Source of the DNA: Massospora cicadina
Lineage: Eukaryota > Entomophthoromycota > Entomophthoromycetes > Entomophthorales > Entomophthoraceae
Assembly (NCBI GenBank): GCA_022478985.1
Contig: JAKSZP010005633.1
Span: 26,461-90,460, forward strand
Length of the DNA stretch: 64,000 nt
Direction of reading: 5' to 3'
The position numbers and the translations under genes were made by a program. Below, piece by piece: positions 44,133 through 57,268 of this stretch; positions within the stretch are counted from its first letter, which is position 1; every line of letters starts with the position of its first letter. The notes under the pieces are model-generated. The model was not told the origin of the DNA. It searched no databases and saw only the letters and a list, made by a program, of their open reading frames with translations.

Positions 44133-44930
44133 TTTGTTGACCCACCGCTTATTTTTATGTGCATAAACTTTTTCCATGTGGGACTTTTCCATAGAGTATA
44201 CTTTGTGCACCCTCTGTGGGCTTTGGCTTTGGTCAGCCACACCACCTATCTCTTTTCTCCAAAGGTTGGAGCATCTCAGTGTTATTATGGCTGCATCCAA
44301 CTGAAAATTGCCCACCCTTCATGCTTGCATCTGGTGGATACGGATGCTTCTTGGTCCAAATGTGGTTATTCCCCGACTTTCTGTAAAATTACTAAAATCA
44401 ATTTAAATAAATGTGGTTTACATCGACAGCCCATTCAGACAATGCCAGCAGAATTGGCGCTGATGGGCCTGGGGGTGTTGGCCTTGGATAACATCAGGCA
44501 TTCCGTTGCAGTTGGGGGAATAGGGTCATTTGCGTCTAAAAATGCGTTTTATGACGAAAATCATATCCAAACCTCTGAGACTTTTATTAGCTTTTATGGC
44601 CTAGATGAGAACTCTATTACAGTATAAAATAATCCCTGATAACCATCGTTTGACCCCTACCATGATCTGTGGAACTCAGGAAGTGAAGAAAGAACTTCGT
44701 TTAAAGTATGAAAATGTTTATGCCCCTGCTGAAGATATGGTGGGATATGTGGCCTCAGTAGTAAGAGTGGCCAAGTATACCTTTTCATTCTTTGATTTAC
44801 AATCATACTAGGGTGACATGTTAATACCAGATGAAGAGTTTGGAGGTGATTTACTGGCGTTTTCAGATTTAAATAAAGACCATTCTGGGTATTTTCTACT
44901 GACTGCTACGCTTTCCTCCACTTTAGGGAA
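44133..44930 (+). pseudogene. D3 Gag-like 5' coding segment
   Basis: The open frame ending at 44627 covers most of this segment and continues into 44605-44811. It contains LVDTDAS (about 44331-44352), the MGLGVLALD block (about 44461-44490) and YAPAEDMVGYVAS (about 44718-44760). All three are conserved in D1 and D2. No CCHC. The frame is long for a decayed copy, which supports genuine coding. Confidence 0.5.
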
Positions 44931-46010
44931 ATTCAGCACCACTATTCTGGTGGAAACTGACGCCATGAAAAACTTTATGACCTGAGCCTAGCTAACTACC
45001 TTGGGCTGTGTTACTTGCTAAGTGGTATGGTTAGGGGAGGTGCATTCCAAGGTATTTCCATTATGAAGATCATTGGGACAATGGACTATCAGGTTGGCAA
45101 GTACCACTTGTCCGATCACTTCCAAGCTGTCAAAAACCTATTGTACCCTATCATCTTGGGGGTGGATTGATGGCGGAAGTTTGACGTTAGAACCAACTTG
45201 AAAGAGAATACCCTATCCCTTACTTTAAAGAATGTTCACGTACTAGTTGTTCCTTTGTCAAAGAAGAACGCCCAAGGCAAATTGCCCCACTGGCCCCACT
45301 TTCACACTTTTAGCCTTGCTTTTATGTTGAAGCCCACCGTGGAGGTTCTCCTACCTTCTTGTTTGGAGGGTTTGGAATTTTCCTTTGATGCAGATTCCGC
45401 TAACACACTACCTGAGCACTCTGAGTTTAATTGTGACTTCAAGCTCACTGTGGATCTGGTGCGTATATCTTCCCCAAAGTACCCATTGACTGTCCGGAAG
45501 GAAGAGTCATTGGATGTGTGGGTGAAGGAACAGTTAGCCAAAGGTGCAATTTTTCAGCATACCTCCCCTGTATGCTCCCCAATTCTCTTTGTGGACAAGG
45601 CTGATGGAACTTTAAGTCCTTGTGTAGATTTATGGGAACCAAAAAAATGAGACTGTACCAGACCTCCATCCCATCCCTTTGGTTTTTCAGATTGTACGCT
45701 ATGTATAGTAGGCTAAAGTCTTCTCCAAACTGGATTGCCTCAATGCGTTTAATCAGATTTGGATGAAAAAGGGACGGGAGTGGTTAACTACATTCCGTAC
45801 CAAGAAAGGGATATTCCAGTTTCAGGTCATTCCCCTTGGGCTTAAGAATGCCCCTGATATCTTTCAACGCCGCATTGATGCAGCGTTGGGGGACTTGTTG
45901 GGGTATGCGCGGTTGCCTACATGGATGATATTCTGGTGTTTTACCCTGATCATGAATCCCATGAAGTACACCTTTGGCAAGTGGTGGAGAGGTTAAAGGT
46001 AGCCCACCAT
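44931..46010 (+). pseudogene. D3 protease and reverse transcriptase
   Basis: The protease site at 44945-44965 has changed: DTG reads ETD. RT pieces are 45198-45650 and 45763-45996, and YMDD at 45918-45929 is readable in a third frame. An extra A in a run near 45645 and other indels break the frame. Confidence 0.75.
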
Positions 46011-46740
46011 ACGCTGAAGATCACTAAATGTGAGTTTTTCAAGTCCCTGGTCACTTTCCTGGGCAACGTCGTGTTTGACCAAGGACATATGATAACTTCA
46101 GACAAGGAGAAGGCTATTAGTGAGGGGCCTACCTCCACTTCAGTAAAAGAATTGAGGAGTTTTTGGGGATGTGTACGTTCCTCAAGATTTTCACGCCAAA
46201 CCTTTCTGAGGTGGCAGCGCCCTTGTATAGGGCTAGTGGTGCAAAAATACTTCAGTGGTCCTCCGTTTTGGAGGATGCTTTTTAAGCTGTGAAGTGCACC
46301 CAATTGTCAACGTCCATCCTTCGACATGTCGACCCTTCCAAAGAGTTTAGTGTGTCTACTGATGCCTCTAACTTTGCTATAGCGGCTGCCTTGTTACAAG
46401 TAGGCGAAGATGGGATAAAGCATCTGGCGGGATATTTTTTAGAAAAATGTCTCTGTTTGATTTGAATTATGCCATTTACGACAAGGAGTTACTAGCAGTG
46501 GTGGAGGCGCTGACTTATTGGCGTCACGCACTTGCATGGCTCTACCCAACCATTTCATATGTACAGATCATCATGCTTGCTCTACTACCACATCCCTCAT
46601 TTCTTAACCCCACGGCAGACTTATTGACATGAGACCCTTGCCCAATTTGCCTTTTCTTACGAATTCACCAATGGCAAGGATAATAGTTTGTTGGATGCTT
46701 TAAGCCGCAACCCTGCTTTAGCTCCTGATCCAAAGGAGGT
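46011..46740 (+). pseudogene. D3 RT thumb and RNase H
   Basis: It matches D1's intact frame: KITKCEFFK near 46015-46045, STDAS near 46353-46370, and the DALSRNP end near 46693-46715. Stops and frame changes are scattered. Confidence 0.7.
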
Positions 46741-48377
46741 AGAAGTCCATAACACACAGGTGATGATTCCTTTAAATAAAATTGTATCTCCACTTCCCTC
46801 TCCCATGGCCAATGGGCCAGTACTTGCACCTCTGGAAAATGTGGAGAAATATAGTATGTTCAGAAAGGTGGTCCTTTCTCAGCCATTATCAGCTGAATAT
46901 ACTATGGTACTTGCGAAGAGTGCTTTGAATCAAGAAGACCTATCCAGAGGCTTTTACATGAAGGATGAGATGGTGTGGTTTCAGGGGCGCCTATGGGTTC
47001 CTGCTGGCCCACTGCGCCTGGAATTATTCAGGCCCATCATGACGGAACCACCGTTGGTCATCCTGGGAAAGCAAAGACCTTGGAGTTGATATGACGTACC
47101 TACAATTGGAAGGGCTTGCCTGCTCAGGTGGGGCAGTATTGTAAAGAGTGCCTGATCTGCAATCAAATGAAACCAAATTGTCAACCTTTAGAGGGTTTGT
47201 TGGTACCAGTCCAAAAGTCTGAAGGTCCCTGAACTTCCCTATTGGTGGATTTCATTGTGGAATTACCTGTTTCGTGATGGTTATAATGCCATCATGGTGG
47301 TGGTGGACCATTTTTCGAAGTTCGCCCACTTTATTCATTGCAGAACAACAATAACCGCTGCTGAGATGGCCAGGCTCTTCGTCACAATGTGTTTGCGCTT
47401 CATGGGTTTCCTCAAGGAATCATTAGTGACTGGGGACCCCAGTTAACCTCCATCTTTTGGGAAGAGTTGTGTAAGACTCTTCAGATTCATCCCTGCCATT
47501 CAACTGCCTATCGTTCCAATCAGATGGGCAGACTGAACGAGTGAACCAGTGCTTGGAACAGTTTTGCGGTGTTACACCCCCGCAGATCATTCATATTGGG
47601 TTTATCACCTTCCTATGGCCCAGTTTAGCTACAACAGCACTTTGCATTCTTCAATAAGTTGTTCTCCATTTTTAGACAACTATAGTTTTAACCCCGCCTT
47701 TAGCATGAAGCCCAGCTGTGGTTCCAAAGTTGAAGCGGTGAGGATTTTTCTAAGACCATCGAGAAGGTCCACAGAGGGGTTTCCACAAGTTTGGAGGCGG
47801 CTATGCAGTTATAAGGTGAACGCTGATGGTAAGCGCTGTGTGGGTCCAGCGTAAAAGAAAGGGGTTTTCGTGATTTTCAATTCTCGTAACATCCCTATCA
47901 AGCAGCCATACAAAAAGCTGGGTCCAAAGAGGATTGGTCCTTACCGTGTAGTTAGAAAGATGGGTCATGCCTCATACCAGTTGGATCTTCCCTCTGCGTT
48001 TTGGATCTTCTCTGTCTTTCATGAGAGCATTTTGAAGTTGTTCAAGGGCCCCCACCTGAGACTCCCAAGGCTTATCTCATGTATGGGGCGCCAGAATGGG
48101 AAGTGAAGGAAATAGTAGCCTCCTGCCAGGTTAAAAGACAACTCAAGTACCTGGTATCCTGGAAGGGGTTTGATGCAGCTGAGAACAGTTGGGTGCCAGC
48201 ACGTGACTGTGTACATGCCCAAGACCTGATAAAATCATTCCACAATTGTTTTCCTGAGGCTGCAGGATCAAAGTCTAAGCCTTCCGTCGCTGCTATGAAG
48301 TTGTCACCTGCACATAAGAACTTCTCCTGAGCGAACGCCCCAGGAGGGGGTGGAGCCCATGAAGGAGGAGAGGGAAT
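46741..48377 (+). pseudogene. D3 integrase, chromodomain and PPT
   Basis: Integrase pieces lie at 46741-47854: zinc-binding CLIC near 47150-47165, the core first Asp near 47240, and SDGQTE-like sequence near 47520 in a shifted frame. The tail KLGPKRIGPYRVV is at about 47915-47960. The chromodomain at 48079-48330 reads KYLVSWKGFDAAENSWVPAR without a break in that frame. A purine-rich GAAGGAGGAGAGGGAA (48361-48376) precedes the 3' LTR. Confidence 0.8.
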
Positions 48378-49210
48378 TTTCATGGATGAATAACTTGATA
48401 GTGGGAACCAACCCCAAGGATAAGGCTGGGAGACAGGAGGCCCAGACGGTGAAACTTCAGGCTCTTCCTGAACTTAAGCACACATTAAAACAACGCTGTA
48501 TACAAGCCAAATATGCCCAAGTTGGTACTAATGGGGTGCAAAATGCCCAGACCCTTGTATCAGCCAGGCGTTAAAATGGACGATCTAATAAAACAAAGAT
48601 GGTTCAATTAGGTTAATTGGCGAACAGGGTTTTTAAACTGTTTGAGATATAAAATTATGAGTTCATGTAGAATACAGAATTAATCAATCACTTGACTGAA
48701 GGCAGTTTTGGTGTATTCTACCAAATAAATGGGAGCGTTTACCTATTGGAGCGTCAAGGCTTGTTCCCACTTCTGCAGACCCAAATTATCCCAACTCAGT
48801 TTAAATATGTTTTTCGTGACTAACACTCCTTGTTAGTCAATTTTTGCAATAAACTTTCCCCGTTTTACCGTTTTATTAATTGATATTTCAGACAATCCTA
48901 TGTGTGGAACCCTTTAAGGAGGTCTCGCACTACATTAACCAATCTATTTTATATACGATGAGATTATCCCCTAGTGCACCGTTATTTCGCCCTGATACCC
49001 TCCACCTGGGACGTTTACCTCTTCTCTCCTTGTGCACCATGTCGCTTTTTGGTTGGTTATTTCTTGCACTCATTTGCTTTAGCTAATATTGCTCAAGAAC
49101 CCTCTGCTGGGCTCTAGTAATTTGGTACTAACGGCTATATTACTTGCGTTGGTTCTGTGAACCATGCACCACCACGCTGGAAACTGGAGATTTATAGACC
49201 TCTCCTTATA
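48378..49210 (+). repeat. D3 3' LTR (833 bp)
   Basis: It starts TTTCATGG (mutated TGTCATGG). The hairpin TGACTAACA/TGTTAGTCA at 48817-48839 is the same as in the 5' LTR. It ends CTCTCCTTATA. Confidence 0.88.
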
Positions 49211-49620
49211 CTTGTTGCTGAATCAGGTTAAAATGCTACCTTATGGATACTTCACTCCTCTTTGGATCTGATATCTATAACTAATCCGTATCACAATGAA
49301 AGTCCTTTGACAGTTCTGACAGGGCTAAATGTCATTCTGCAAATTGAGGTCCCTCTGCCTATCATGAATCCCTTTGTATCTCACTACTAGCCCCAGATAT
49401 CCTAAATAATGGGAAGCATTATCTAGATAAAGAATCCATTGTTTTACTAAGCCCAAGTTCTATTGTCATTTAAATTTTCATTGTATATATATTTGCGGTT
49501 TAATTTTACCCTAAGAGCATAAAATAGCAGTTAAGAGTTTTAATAATCTGGCAACTGCTTTAGTGTTGTAATCCTATCCACACAGCACTTGCAAGCACAA
49601 AATTTGCCAGGATCTCAACA
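49211..49620 (+). repeat. C 5' LTR, right part
   Basis: It matches 56870-57268, ending GGATCTCAACA. An AGTGTTATCACTAAAGGGG primer-type region follows at 49621-49640. Confidence 0.8.
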
Positions 49621-49689
49621 AGTGTTATCACTAAAGGGGTCCTGTACACCATAATCCTTTAACTAAAATAAAGGACGTTCAACTGAACA

Positions 49690-52600
49690 ATCCCTCTAAC
49701 TCTCACGATAATGCTGAACTAAGGTTGGACGCATTGGAACAATAGCTAGCAAATGTCTTATACCATTTTAAATAACTTAAACAGCAGCCCTTTACAGCTT
49801 TTCATGAAGTTGCTGCTGCTGTTCCTGCTCTCATTGGGAGTAACCTCATCCTTTTTAAACCCCCATCTAGAAAAAATTTACCTGGGGGAAGGCAGTATTG
49901 CTTCGTTTAGTATGTTTATGAATCTGCCATGGATGGCACAACTGATCGTCAAAAAAGCTAGTACATCCTCCCTTGCTTGAGTCGCATGGCTCAAGAGGTA
50001 ATAGTTACTCATATGGTAACCCTTAATACCTGGGCAGTGTTTAAGGGAGCACTTACCAAAGAGCTTGGCTCAAAGCAGAATTTACAAAGGAGAAAACAGG
50101 TCTTTTTGTGCCTTAGCTTAAAAAGGGGAATCAGTTGCCGCCTTCACTGAGCAATTCTACCTAGAGGCTCAAATGCTGCCAACCTCAAAAATTTAAACCT
50201 TAACGACGTCATTGCTGCCATTCTGACTGGTTTGGCTTCTCACCCTTCCCTGGTAAGGCATATTATCTCTGTAAACGCTATTTCCAGAATGCCCGTGTTA
50301 CCAAGGAAGCTCTGCTAGAGGTTGCAGATATCTTTAACATTGAGACAACCCAGAAAACTGTGTTGGAACACTAAATTTTACCCATTGAGGATTTCTCAAA
50401 TTATAGCTCAGCCAGAGTTTAAAGTGATCCCTATGGTCCTTCCTGTTCTAATTACCCTTTCAAAGCCAGCTTCTGTGGTGTGGCTCAAACCTGACATTCC
50501 TTTTCCATAAGAGTCTGTTTTTTAAGCCAACCATTCAGAGTGCACCAATGAGACAGTGTCATAGAGTGTGCTGAAAATATTATTTTGACTGACCTTGAAC
50601 TCTGGGTGCATTACCACCTAAAACCCAAGACAGAATACTGTGGGCATAGCTAGCCAAATTGATGTTTGGAATATAGTAAACCCTGCCATGAGAATTATCC
50701 AGTGAGTAAAAAGTTTGGGGAGTACCTCCCATTTTAATTTTTAAAAAATATTTAAGCCAAAGTATTAGATTTATTAATGAATTTATTGAATTTGAAGGAA
50801 AGTAAAATAAGAAATGAGCAACGGAAGTACCTGTTGAAGACTGCTGCTTATAAGCTCACTGGGGAAAATTTAGATGTGAACATAAATGCCAATGGGAATA
50901 AATTTGAAACAAACTGTCCTATTGGATTTAGATCTAATTTTCCTCCCAATTTGGGTCCAGACTGCTCAATAAAATTTTGTTTTGGGCTCATTACTCAAAA
51001 TTATTTTTCTGTCATGTAAATGCATATGCTATGGTGGCAACGTTTTGGACGGACAGCAGGTTGTGCCCAAGGCTAAGCCACATAGGGCTGAGCCTAGTTG
51101 GTGAGGAAAGGGTTAGCCACCTCTGTACCAGTTGAGGACAGGTGTGGCATGGATGTAATAGTGGGGTATTGGTGGGTGTGGGACGTTTTGTGAAATATTG
51201 CAACCTTCTGGCAAACCCTCCATATTCCCCACTAGCTCAGTGGAAGAGGCCACTGGAAGGGGGCTGCAACTCTTAGAGGGTACGCCGTTAACCCAATTCT
51301 CATCCACCACATGGCTAAATTGCCCTGGGAGTTGAGAGTCACAGTGCCAGTTTCCACCCCTTTTAGGGCATAATGGGAATTGATACCAGTTTAGATGGGG
51401 TTCCTTACCATGACTTACATGCAGGGCATGTCATGGCTTAATGACATGATTGAAAGTACGTATTGCAGGGATAAAGCTAAACGTCAGGAGTTCAAAAAGG
51501 TTAAGTTGGAAGGCCTACATGACTTAAAACATACCCTGGACCAATGCTGGGTACAGGCAAAATATGCCAAGGTTAATCCTGGGAATGTGCGTGATGCTTG
51601 GCCTGTCATTACAGCCAGGGCGCTAAAATGCACCAGCTACTTTCTCAATCCCAATGGTTTGTTACAGTTTCTGGAGGAACAGGACTTCAAGACCCTGTCC
51701 AACTCTAATATTACTAAGTCAGGTCAAGTCTAATTGCAATCCATAGCTCAAGTTTGGTCAATTTTGAGTTACAGGACCCTGGCCAATGGTAGTGTGCGCC
51801 TATTGGTGCACTTAGGCTTAGCACCACTTCCTCCAATTGACAACTCGCCACACATTGTTTAAGTATGTTTCCCTGAGACCAACTTTCCTCGTTGGTCAAC
51901 TTCATAATAATAGATTCCCCATTAGTTTACGTTTTTAATAAGGTTCCTTAGGCGAATCTGTGCATGACCTCCTCAGGGGGTCTCTAACAAAGGTGGCCTT
52001 ATTTGTTTAATAAAAATATCTACCATATCTGGTGAACCGCTAGGCCGCCCTGGTCCCCTCCATATTGAGGCACCTAAGCACTCCGGCGCAGACCTCCGCT
52101 TATTTATGGACTTCCTTCTAGGATCAACCCAAGTATGGTTGTTTATTTTCTATCAACTACTATATACTGCATTGTACACCCTTGCCCTAGGTTCCTTTGC
52201 CTCTAGAACCCTCCACAGTGCTCTGTTTACTATCTTACTAATGGCTGTTTCCCGGCGGTGTGGCTGTGCATTCTGCACCACCTCTCTGGGAATGAAAGAG
52301 TTACAGACACTCTCCTTACAGAGCAGCGCTCTCTAACCCCACATGCACCCAAAGTTTGCCTTATGCTGTCAGTTGAGACTCCTCCCTGCTCCAAGTCCTC
52401 CAATAAGATGCCTCTCATAGTGGCTCTAATGTCACGCTCTTCTGTGACGCCGTCCCTTACTTCTCTGGCTGTTCCCAGGTCTAGACCTATTTCTAAGGTG
52501 CAACTCTCAACAGACAACAATGGACTCAAGGCGAACGCCTTTAGGGCTAAACCCCGCTCCTCCAAACTAAAATGGCAGTTAATTGCTCCAAGAGAAATTT

Positions 52601-52700
52601 CAGCCACTAGGGAAGGCCTGATAACAGTGTGGAGCTCATCAAGGAAGCTGGCGAAGCTACTGTGCTTACTCCGTTCTCTCTCCTAGCACCCAACTGATGT
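49690..52700 (+). pseudogene. C Gag region, split by a D LTR
   Basis: The 5' part (about 49690-50520) includes an FTEQFYLEAQ-like stretch (about 50140-50180) that matches E's Gag. The 3' part resumes at 52321 with proline-rich sequence also seen in E (about 23290-23480). Between about 50600 and 51428 there is AT-rich sequence with an unrecognised 80-codon frame (50777-51019) that has no match in E, perhaps another old insertion. Confidence 0.5.
51429..52320 (+). mobile_element. D-family solo LTR (892 bp) in C gag
   Basis: It begins TGTCATGGCTTAATGACA and ends GACACTCTCCTTACA. Its flanks are GGGCA (51424-51428) and GAGCA (52321-52325), a one-mismatch duplication. The hairpin GACCAAC/GTTGGTC lies at 51877-51897. 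Confidence 0.88.
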
Positions 52701-53019
52701 GTATAGACAACCCCTCCAATGAAAGGTCTGAAGCGGTTATGAGGACGCGGCTATTACGTCCTAGGAGCACCGTTGAATCAGGAATACCGGGTTGGATGAA
52801 CCCTGAAGGAGTAAATAAGGCCATGGTAACTGGATAGAACTATATCAACCAAGTATTGGGGTGCCCTGAGGCTATTGATGCTGCTAGTGATGCCGACCAG
52901 GTTATTGCCTCGATAATCTGACCAATTCACCATGTTCATACACTATAGCCCTTTGAAAATGAATATCCTGAGACAGTTAAAAAACTTACTTCCACTTTCC
53001 ATATTAAGGAGGTTTAGCT

Positions 53020-53351
53020 CTCCCCCTAGCTTTGGTGGAACTTTAACCAAAGCAGGGGCTGTTATTCAAACTTTCAGGGTTATGGCCATCTTGGACACTT
53101 GTTTCAGTAAATTTTATCTCCTAAAGCTTATCAAGAAGATTAAGCTGGCGCCTTACATGGAATACTCTCAGGAGTTTGGGACTGGGGGTCCAAACAACAC
53201 CCACGTTATTAAAGCCTACTCCTCTTTATCTCATTGGATTGGGAATCTCCTCCTGTCAGCCCCCGCTGTGGCTTTGGGCAATAACGCTCATGACATGCTT
53301 ATTGACACTCAATTTATGATTGAGTATGACGTCATTATCAACATGAAATAA
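53020..53351 (+). pseudogene. C protease, active site altered
   Basis: This retropepsin region aligns with E's at 23900-24124. The triad reads DTC because the third codon (53100-53102) is TGT instead of GGT. A hydrophobic stretch and a DTQFMIEYDVI segment follow, as in E. Confidence 0.7.
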
Positions 53352-53742
53352 GGTATTTCTCTCTTCAATTTTGAATTCCACAGGTTTTTAACAATAAGGA
53401 ACCCAATGAAAAAGAATACTCAAGCCTGCTTGAGTACCCTTCCTCCATTTTATCTTTACTTTATACCACTTCCGGGCAAAACACAAAAAAGCTGTCTGAT
53501 TCTATGGAAGCTTCAGTATACATTTTGTTTTATGCTTCTGAGGAGCTTGTAGTCAAGTCTGGTGAACAACTTGTAGCTGCCACCAACATTAATCTACAAA
53601 TCCCTAAACTGATAGTTACACATACCAAGCGTTGATGGAGTAATTGCTTTAGAACCTCAGTTATTGCCTGGTATACTTGATCCTGCATACCAGCGTCCTA
53701 TCAATATTTATTTAAGTTTTTTTACTAACTGGACATCCTTGT

Positions 53743-54640
53743 GTGAAACATCAGAAAATAGGGGAAAGTCTGCTAATCCTCTTTGAGGATATTGACAAAG
53801 TTCACTTCATCAGTTTTATGCTAAATATGGGCTTACCCACTGATCAATTGGTGTGTGCCTTACCTAATATTCATATCTCATATAAACTAACCCCGGATGG
53901 ACTTGAAAAAGTCCTTTATTATTAAATAATTATAGTTATATTCTTTCTAAATCTGACATTGATTACGGCCCATTTGAATGATTGGAGCCACACCATTGAT
54001 GTTGTGATGCTAATACTATCCAATCCAAACTCTACCTTAAGTCAAAAGTTGAAAAGCACAAAAATTAGAAAGATATCAAACAGCTGCTAAAAGCTGGATT
54101 ACTCATACCATCCAAAAGCCCTTGGGCGTCCCCTCTCTTGCTCAAAAAAATAAAAAATGGAGAAAATCAGAAAGTTATGGACTACTGAAAGTTGCACAAC
54201 CTCACTGAGAGCTGACAGCAACACTATCCCATGAATGATGTTCTTATGCAACTCTCTGTCTCAAAGTTCTTTTTAGCAATGGGCTTGGCAACCAAATAAT
54301 GGAAACAGACATTTCATCAAGATCAGGAGAATTGTGCTCTCTTTGCATGAAAGTTTATTTTATCCCATCCTCCTACCATAAGGGTTGTTCAATGCTCCTG
54401 CATCATTCCAACAATTGATGGATCACATATTGTGGTATCTTGAGCTAAGCTGTTTACTTTTCTATCTTGAGGACATCCTAGCCTTTTTTGAAAACCTTCA
54501 CAGACCATCTCACGTATCTAAAGGAATCGTTTAACTCCTGAGGGCATTTAACACTAAGTTGAAAACCTTCAAAGTGCACTTTCTCTTAAAAGAAATTAGA
54601 TTTTCATGGGCATGGTAAAATTAAGAAGGGATATAATTTT
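53743..54640 (+). pseudogene. C reverse transcriptase, heavily decayed
   Basis: It is recognisable by alignment to E: linker 53743-53925, then RT fingers and palm with an LLLKK-type motif near 54130-54150 and NHILWYL-like sequence before the active site near 54430. The YxDD box reads as YLEDIL near 54460. Many stops. Confidence 0.6.
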
Positions 54641-54879
54641 TACATGATAAGGTTAAAGCACTAAAAAATGCCTCCCCCTAAAAATATACGAGATATCCAG
54701 GTCTTTCTGGGCATGATGAGACAAGACCATAAATTCCTCCCTAAGTTCGCCCGACTCAGTGAACCCCTCTTCTGACTGTTGGCAAAAAACACCCCTTTCT
54801 CTTGAGGTGCTTAACAAAAGGGCACCTTTGAGACGGTAAAGAATTTTCTTCAAAGACGCCCTATCCTAAGACATCCAGA

Positions 54880-55270
54880 TTATGATAAACCTTTCATTTT
54901 GTTTACCAATGCCTTTGACTACGCCGTTGGAGTTATCTTGGCTCAATCAGATGAAAAAGATGTACATTTTCTAGTTTTATACTTCATCAAGATGATTTCA
55001 AGGCAGAACGCAATTATAGCGTCACAGAAAAGGATTCTTGCTGTCTTACTCGCTGTAAAACATTACAGCCCTTTCTTGTATGGAACTTCCTTTACTGTAG
55101 TTATTTGACCACGACTCTCTAAAATAGTTACAAATTATGAATTACACTTGATGGTTGGCACTTTGGGCCTTAAAGCTGCCACATTATGATATGAAGATTT
55201 AACATCAAGCTGGAACTTATCATATGAATGTCGATGGGTTGACTTGGCTGCCTATCCTTCACTTAGACAA
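54880..55270 (+). pseudogene. C RNase H
   Basis: The frame 54899-55108 contains FTNAFDYAVGVILAQ, in which TDAS has become TNAF. The segment to about 55270 includes the end-of-domain sequence near ADGLTWLPILH in shifted frames. Confidence 0.65.
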
Positions 55271-55379
55271 TGTAAACAAAGAGATTAAATCATCTCACTA
55301 TGACCCAAGATGCCTAAGACATTGAGGATTAACCCATCTAGAAAATGTTATCAAGACACTCCCGCAACACCAAGGTAGA

Positions 55380-56442
55380 GAGCTGGAAGTTATAAAAAAG
55401 GTAGGGGTAAATTGGCTGCCCTATCTTGAACCTTCTGAATGTGTACTGGCAATCATGGATGTCCACTCTACACTTGGCATGATGGAGTGAGGAAAACGTT
55501 TGAGTAACTTAAAGATCGGTACTATTAAAAAGACATCATGGAATATATTATTGAAGCCCTGGATGGATTATAACCTGTAAAAAGCAATCCAGACTTAAGA
55601 ATAAATACCAGTATCAACCTACTACCCCTCAGCAAACTTTTAATACAATCAGTTTAGATGTGGTAGGTCCTCTACACCAGGCTACTTTTAGGAATCATTA
55701 CATACTGTTAGGTATTAATCACCAACAAAACGGATTGAAGCAGTTGCTTTACATGCCCAAACTGCAAAAGGTACCAACACCTTTCTTTATCAGTCAATAT
55801 TCACCCGCCATGGTTGCCCCAGGTTATCCTCTTGACAATGGTAAGAATTTTACTTCCATAGCAGTCAGATATTAGCTACCTCCATGGGAGCCCAGCAACT
55901 CTTCTCAGCTCCATATAACCCTTATATGAATGGTACAGTAGAAAGCTTTTAATGGAACCTTAGTATCCATATTATAGAAATTGGACACCTCAGACCCTTT
56001 ACACTGGGATCAGTTCTTGGCTAGTGCCCTAATGGAATTTCATATAAACTATCACTGGATCCTCAATATGTCCATTTTCCGCAATCTGTTTGGATGGTAA
56101 CATGTGGTACACGCTCTCTTAGTCAATGATGTCTTCTCTACCAGGACTGATAATCCTGACAAAGCAATGAAGAAGGTAGCCCAACACATCATCTGGCTAC
56201 AGGATAAGTCTATGACTAATTTAGCCCAAGCCATCACCAAAGAGGGTCAAACTGCTAATGAGCTCAGACCCCTTCTACCCTCTTTTCAAATCTCTGACCT
56301 GGTTTTATATTATCATAACCAAATCAAACCCAGAAGCAAAAAGCTAGGGTCCATTTGGGAAGGAACCTTTGTTGTCACCTATAAGAGAGAGGATGAATAT
56401 TCCATCAAATCCCTATTCAGGGGGTTACTTTTGACTGAGTAA
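55380..56442 (+). pseudogene. C integrase with GPF tail
   Basis: Remnants of the zinc-binding region lie near 55450-55580. The core has its first Asp in SLDVVGPL (about 55650-55675), its second in LDNGKNFTS (about 55830-55858) and its Glu in NGTVES (about 55930-55950). The 112-codon frame 56104-56442 ends with the KLGSIWEGTFVV module. There is no chromodomain after it. Confidence 0.72.
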
Positions 56443-56493
56443 ATGAATGATTTCTACGTCCTTATTCTCCACCCACCATTCTTTAAGGGGTAA

Positions 56494-57268
56494 CGTTGGA
56501 CAAATGAATGTTTGACTAGTTGGTAGAATGTCTTGGCGAGGAATGAGTCCTATTTTACTAATATTTCATTAAACTATGAGTGAAAAAAATAATTATAATC
56601 AGAGTAATCATTAGACTCATAACATTCATCTGAATGGTTGGCATGTTGTTAGTTTAGCTCCGCCAAACTCTGGTAGAATAAGCCAACTCCCCTGATGTCC
56701 GCCCAAGAACTAACTCAAATTCAGTGCTACTGCCCAAGGAAACACCACCCCTCGTTATAGACCTGAGGGGTGTTTCAAGAGATGAAAATATTTTACCAGC
56801 CAATCCAACACTAGGACCTCCAGTAATCAGCTGAGGTAAAAATAAACTTCAAGATGGCTGATTGATTAAATTATGTTAAAGTGATTCCTCATGGATACGT
56901 CATTCCCCCTTTGGACCTGATATATAAAATTAAGACATATCACAATTAAAAGCGTTTTGATCGTTCTGATAGGAAAAATTTCATAATGCAAAATTAATTT
57001 CCTCTGCCTATCATGAATTCCCTTGTATCTCACTACTAGCCCCAAGTACCCTAAATAATGGGAGGTATTACCTAATAAAGTATACATTGTTTTACTAAGC
57101 CCAAGTGCTATTGACATTATATAATAAATGTATATATATTTGTGGTTTAGAGTTACTCAAAGAGTATAATATGGAAGTTATGTGTTCTATTACTGCAGCA
57201 ACTGCTTTAGTGCTGCAATCCTATCCCACACAGCAACAGCGAGCTCAAAATTTGCTAGGATTCTAACA
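56494..57268 (+). repeat. C 3' LTR (775 bp, uninterrupted)
   Basis: It starts CGTTGGACA (TGTTGGACA type) after a short purine tract near 56484-56490, and ends GGATTCTAACA. It serves as reference for the split 5' LTR. Confidence 0.85.

Larger units (their letters stand above)
43298..49210 (+). mobile_element. D3: chromodomain gypsy element (5,913 bp)
   Basis: Its 5' LTR is 43298-44132 and its 3' LTR 48378-49210, with flanks CTAGT (43293-43297) and CTTGT (49211-49215). The internal region codes for the same proteins as D1. Over the first 200 bases the two LTRs differ at roughly one base in seventeen by eye. Stops and frameshifts occur throughout pol. Confidence 0.9.
42930..57268 (+). mobile_element. 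C: decayed Ty3/gypsy element with nested D3 and D solo LTR
   Basis: 5' LTR 42930-43297 plus 49211-49620, internal 49621-56493, 3' LTR 56494-57268. D3 (43298-49210) lies in the 5' LTR and a D LTR (51429-52320) in gag. Domain content matches E: Gag, protease, RT, RNase H, integrase and GPF tail, no chromodomain. Every domain is broken. No outer target duplication is visible. Confidence 0.82.
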
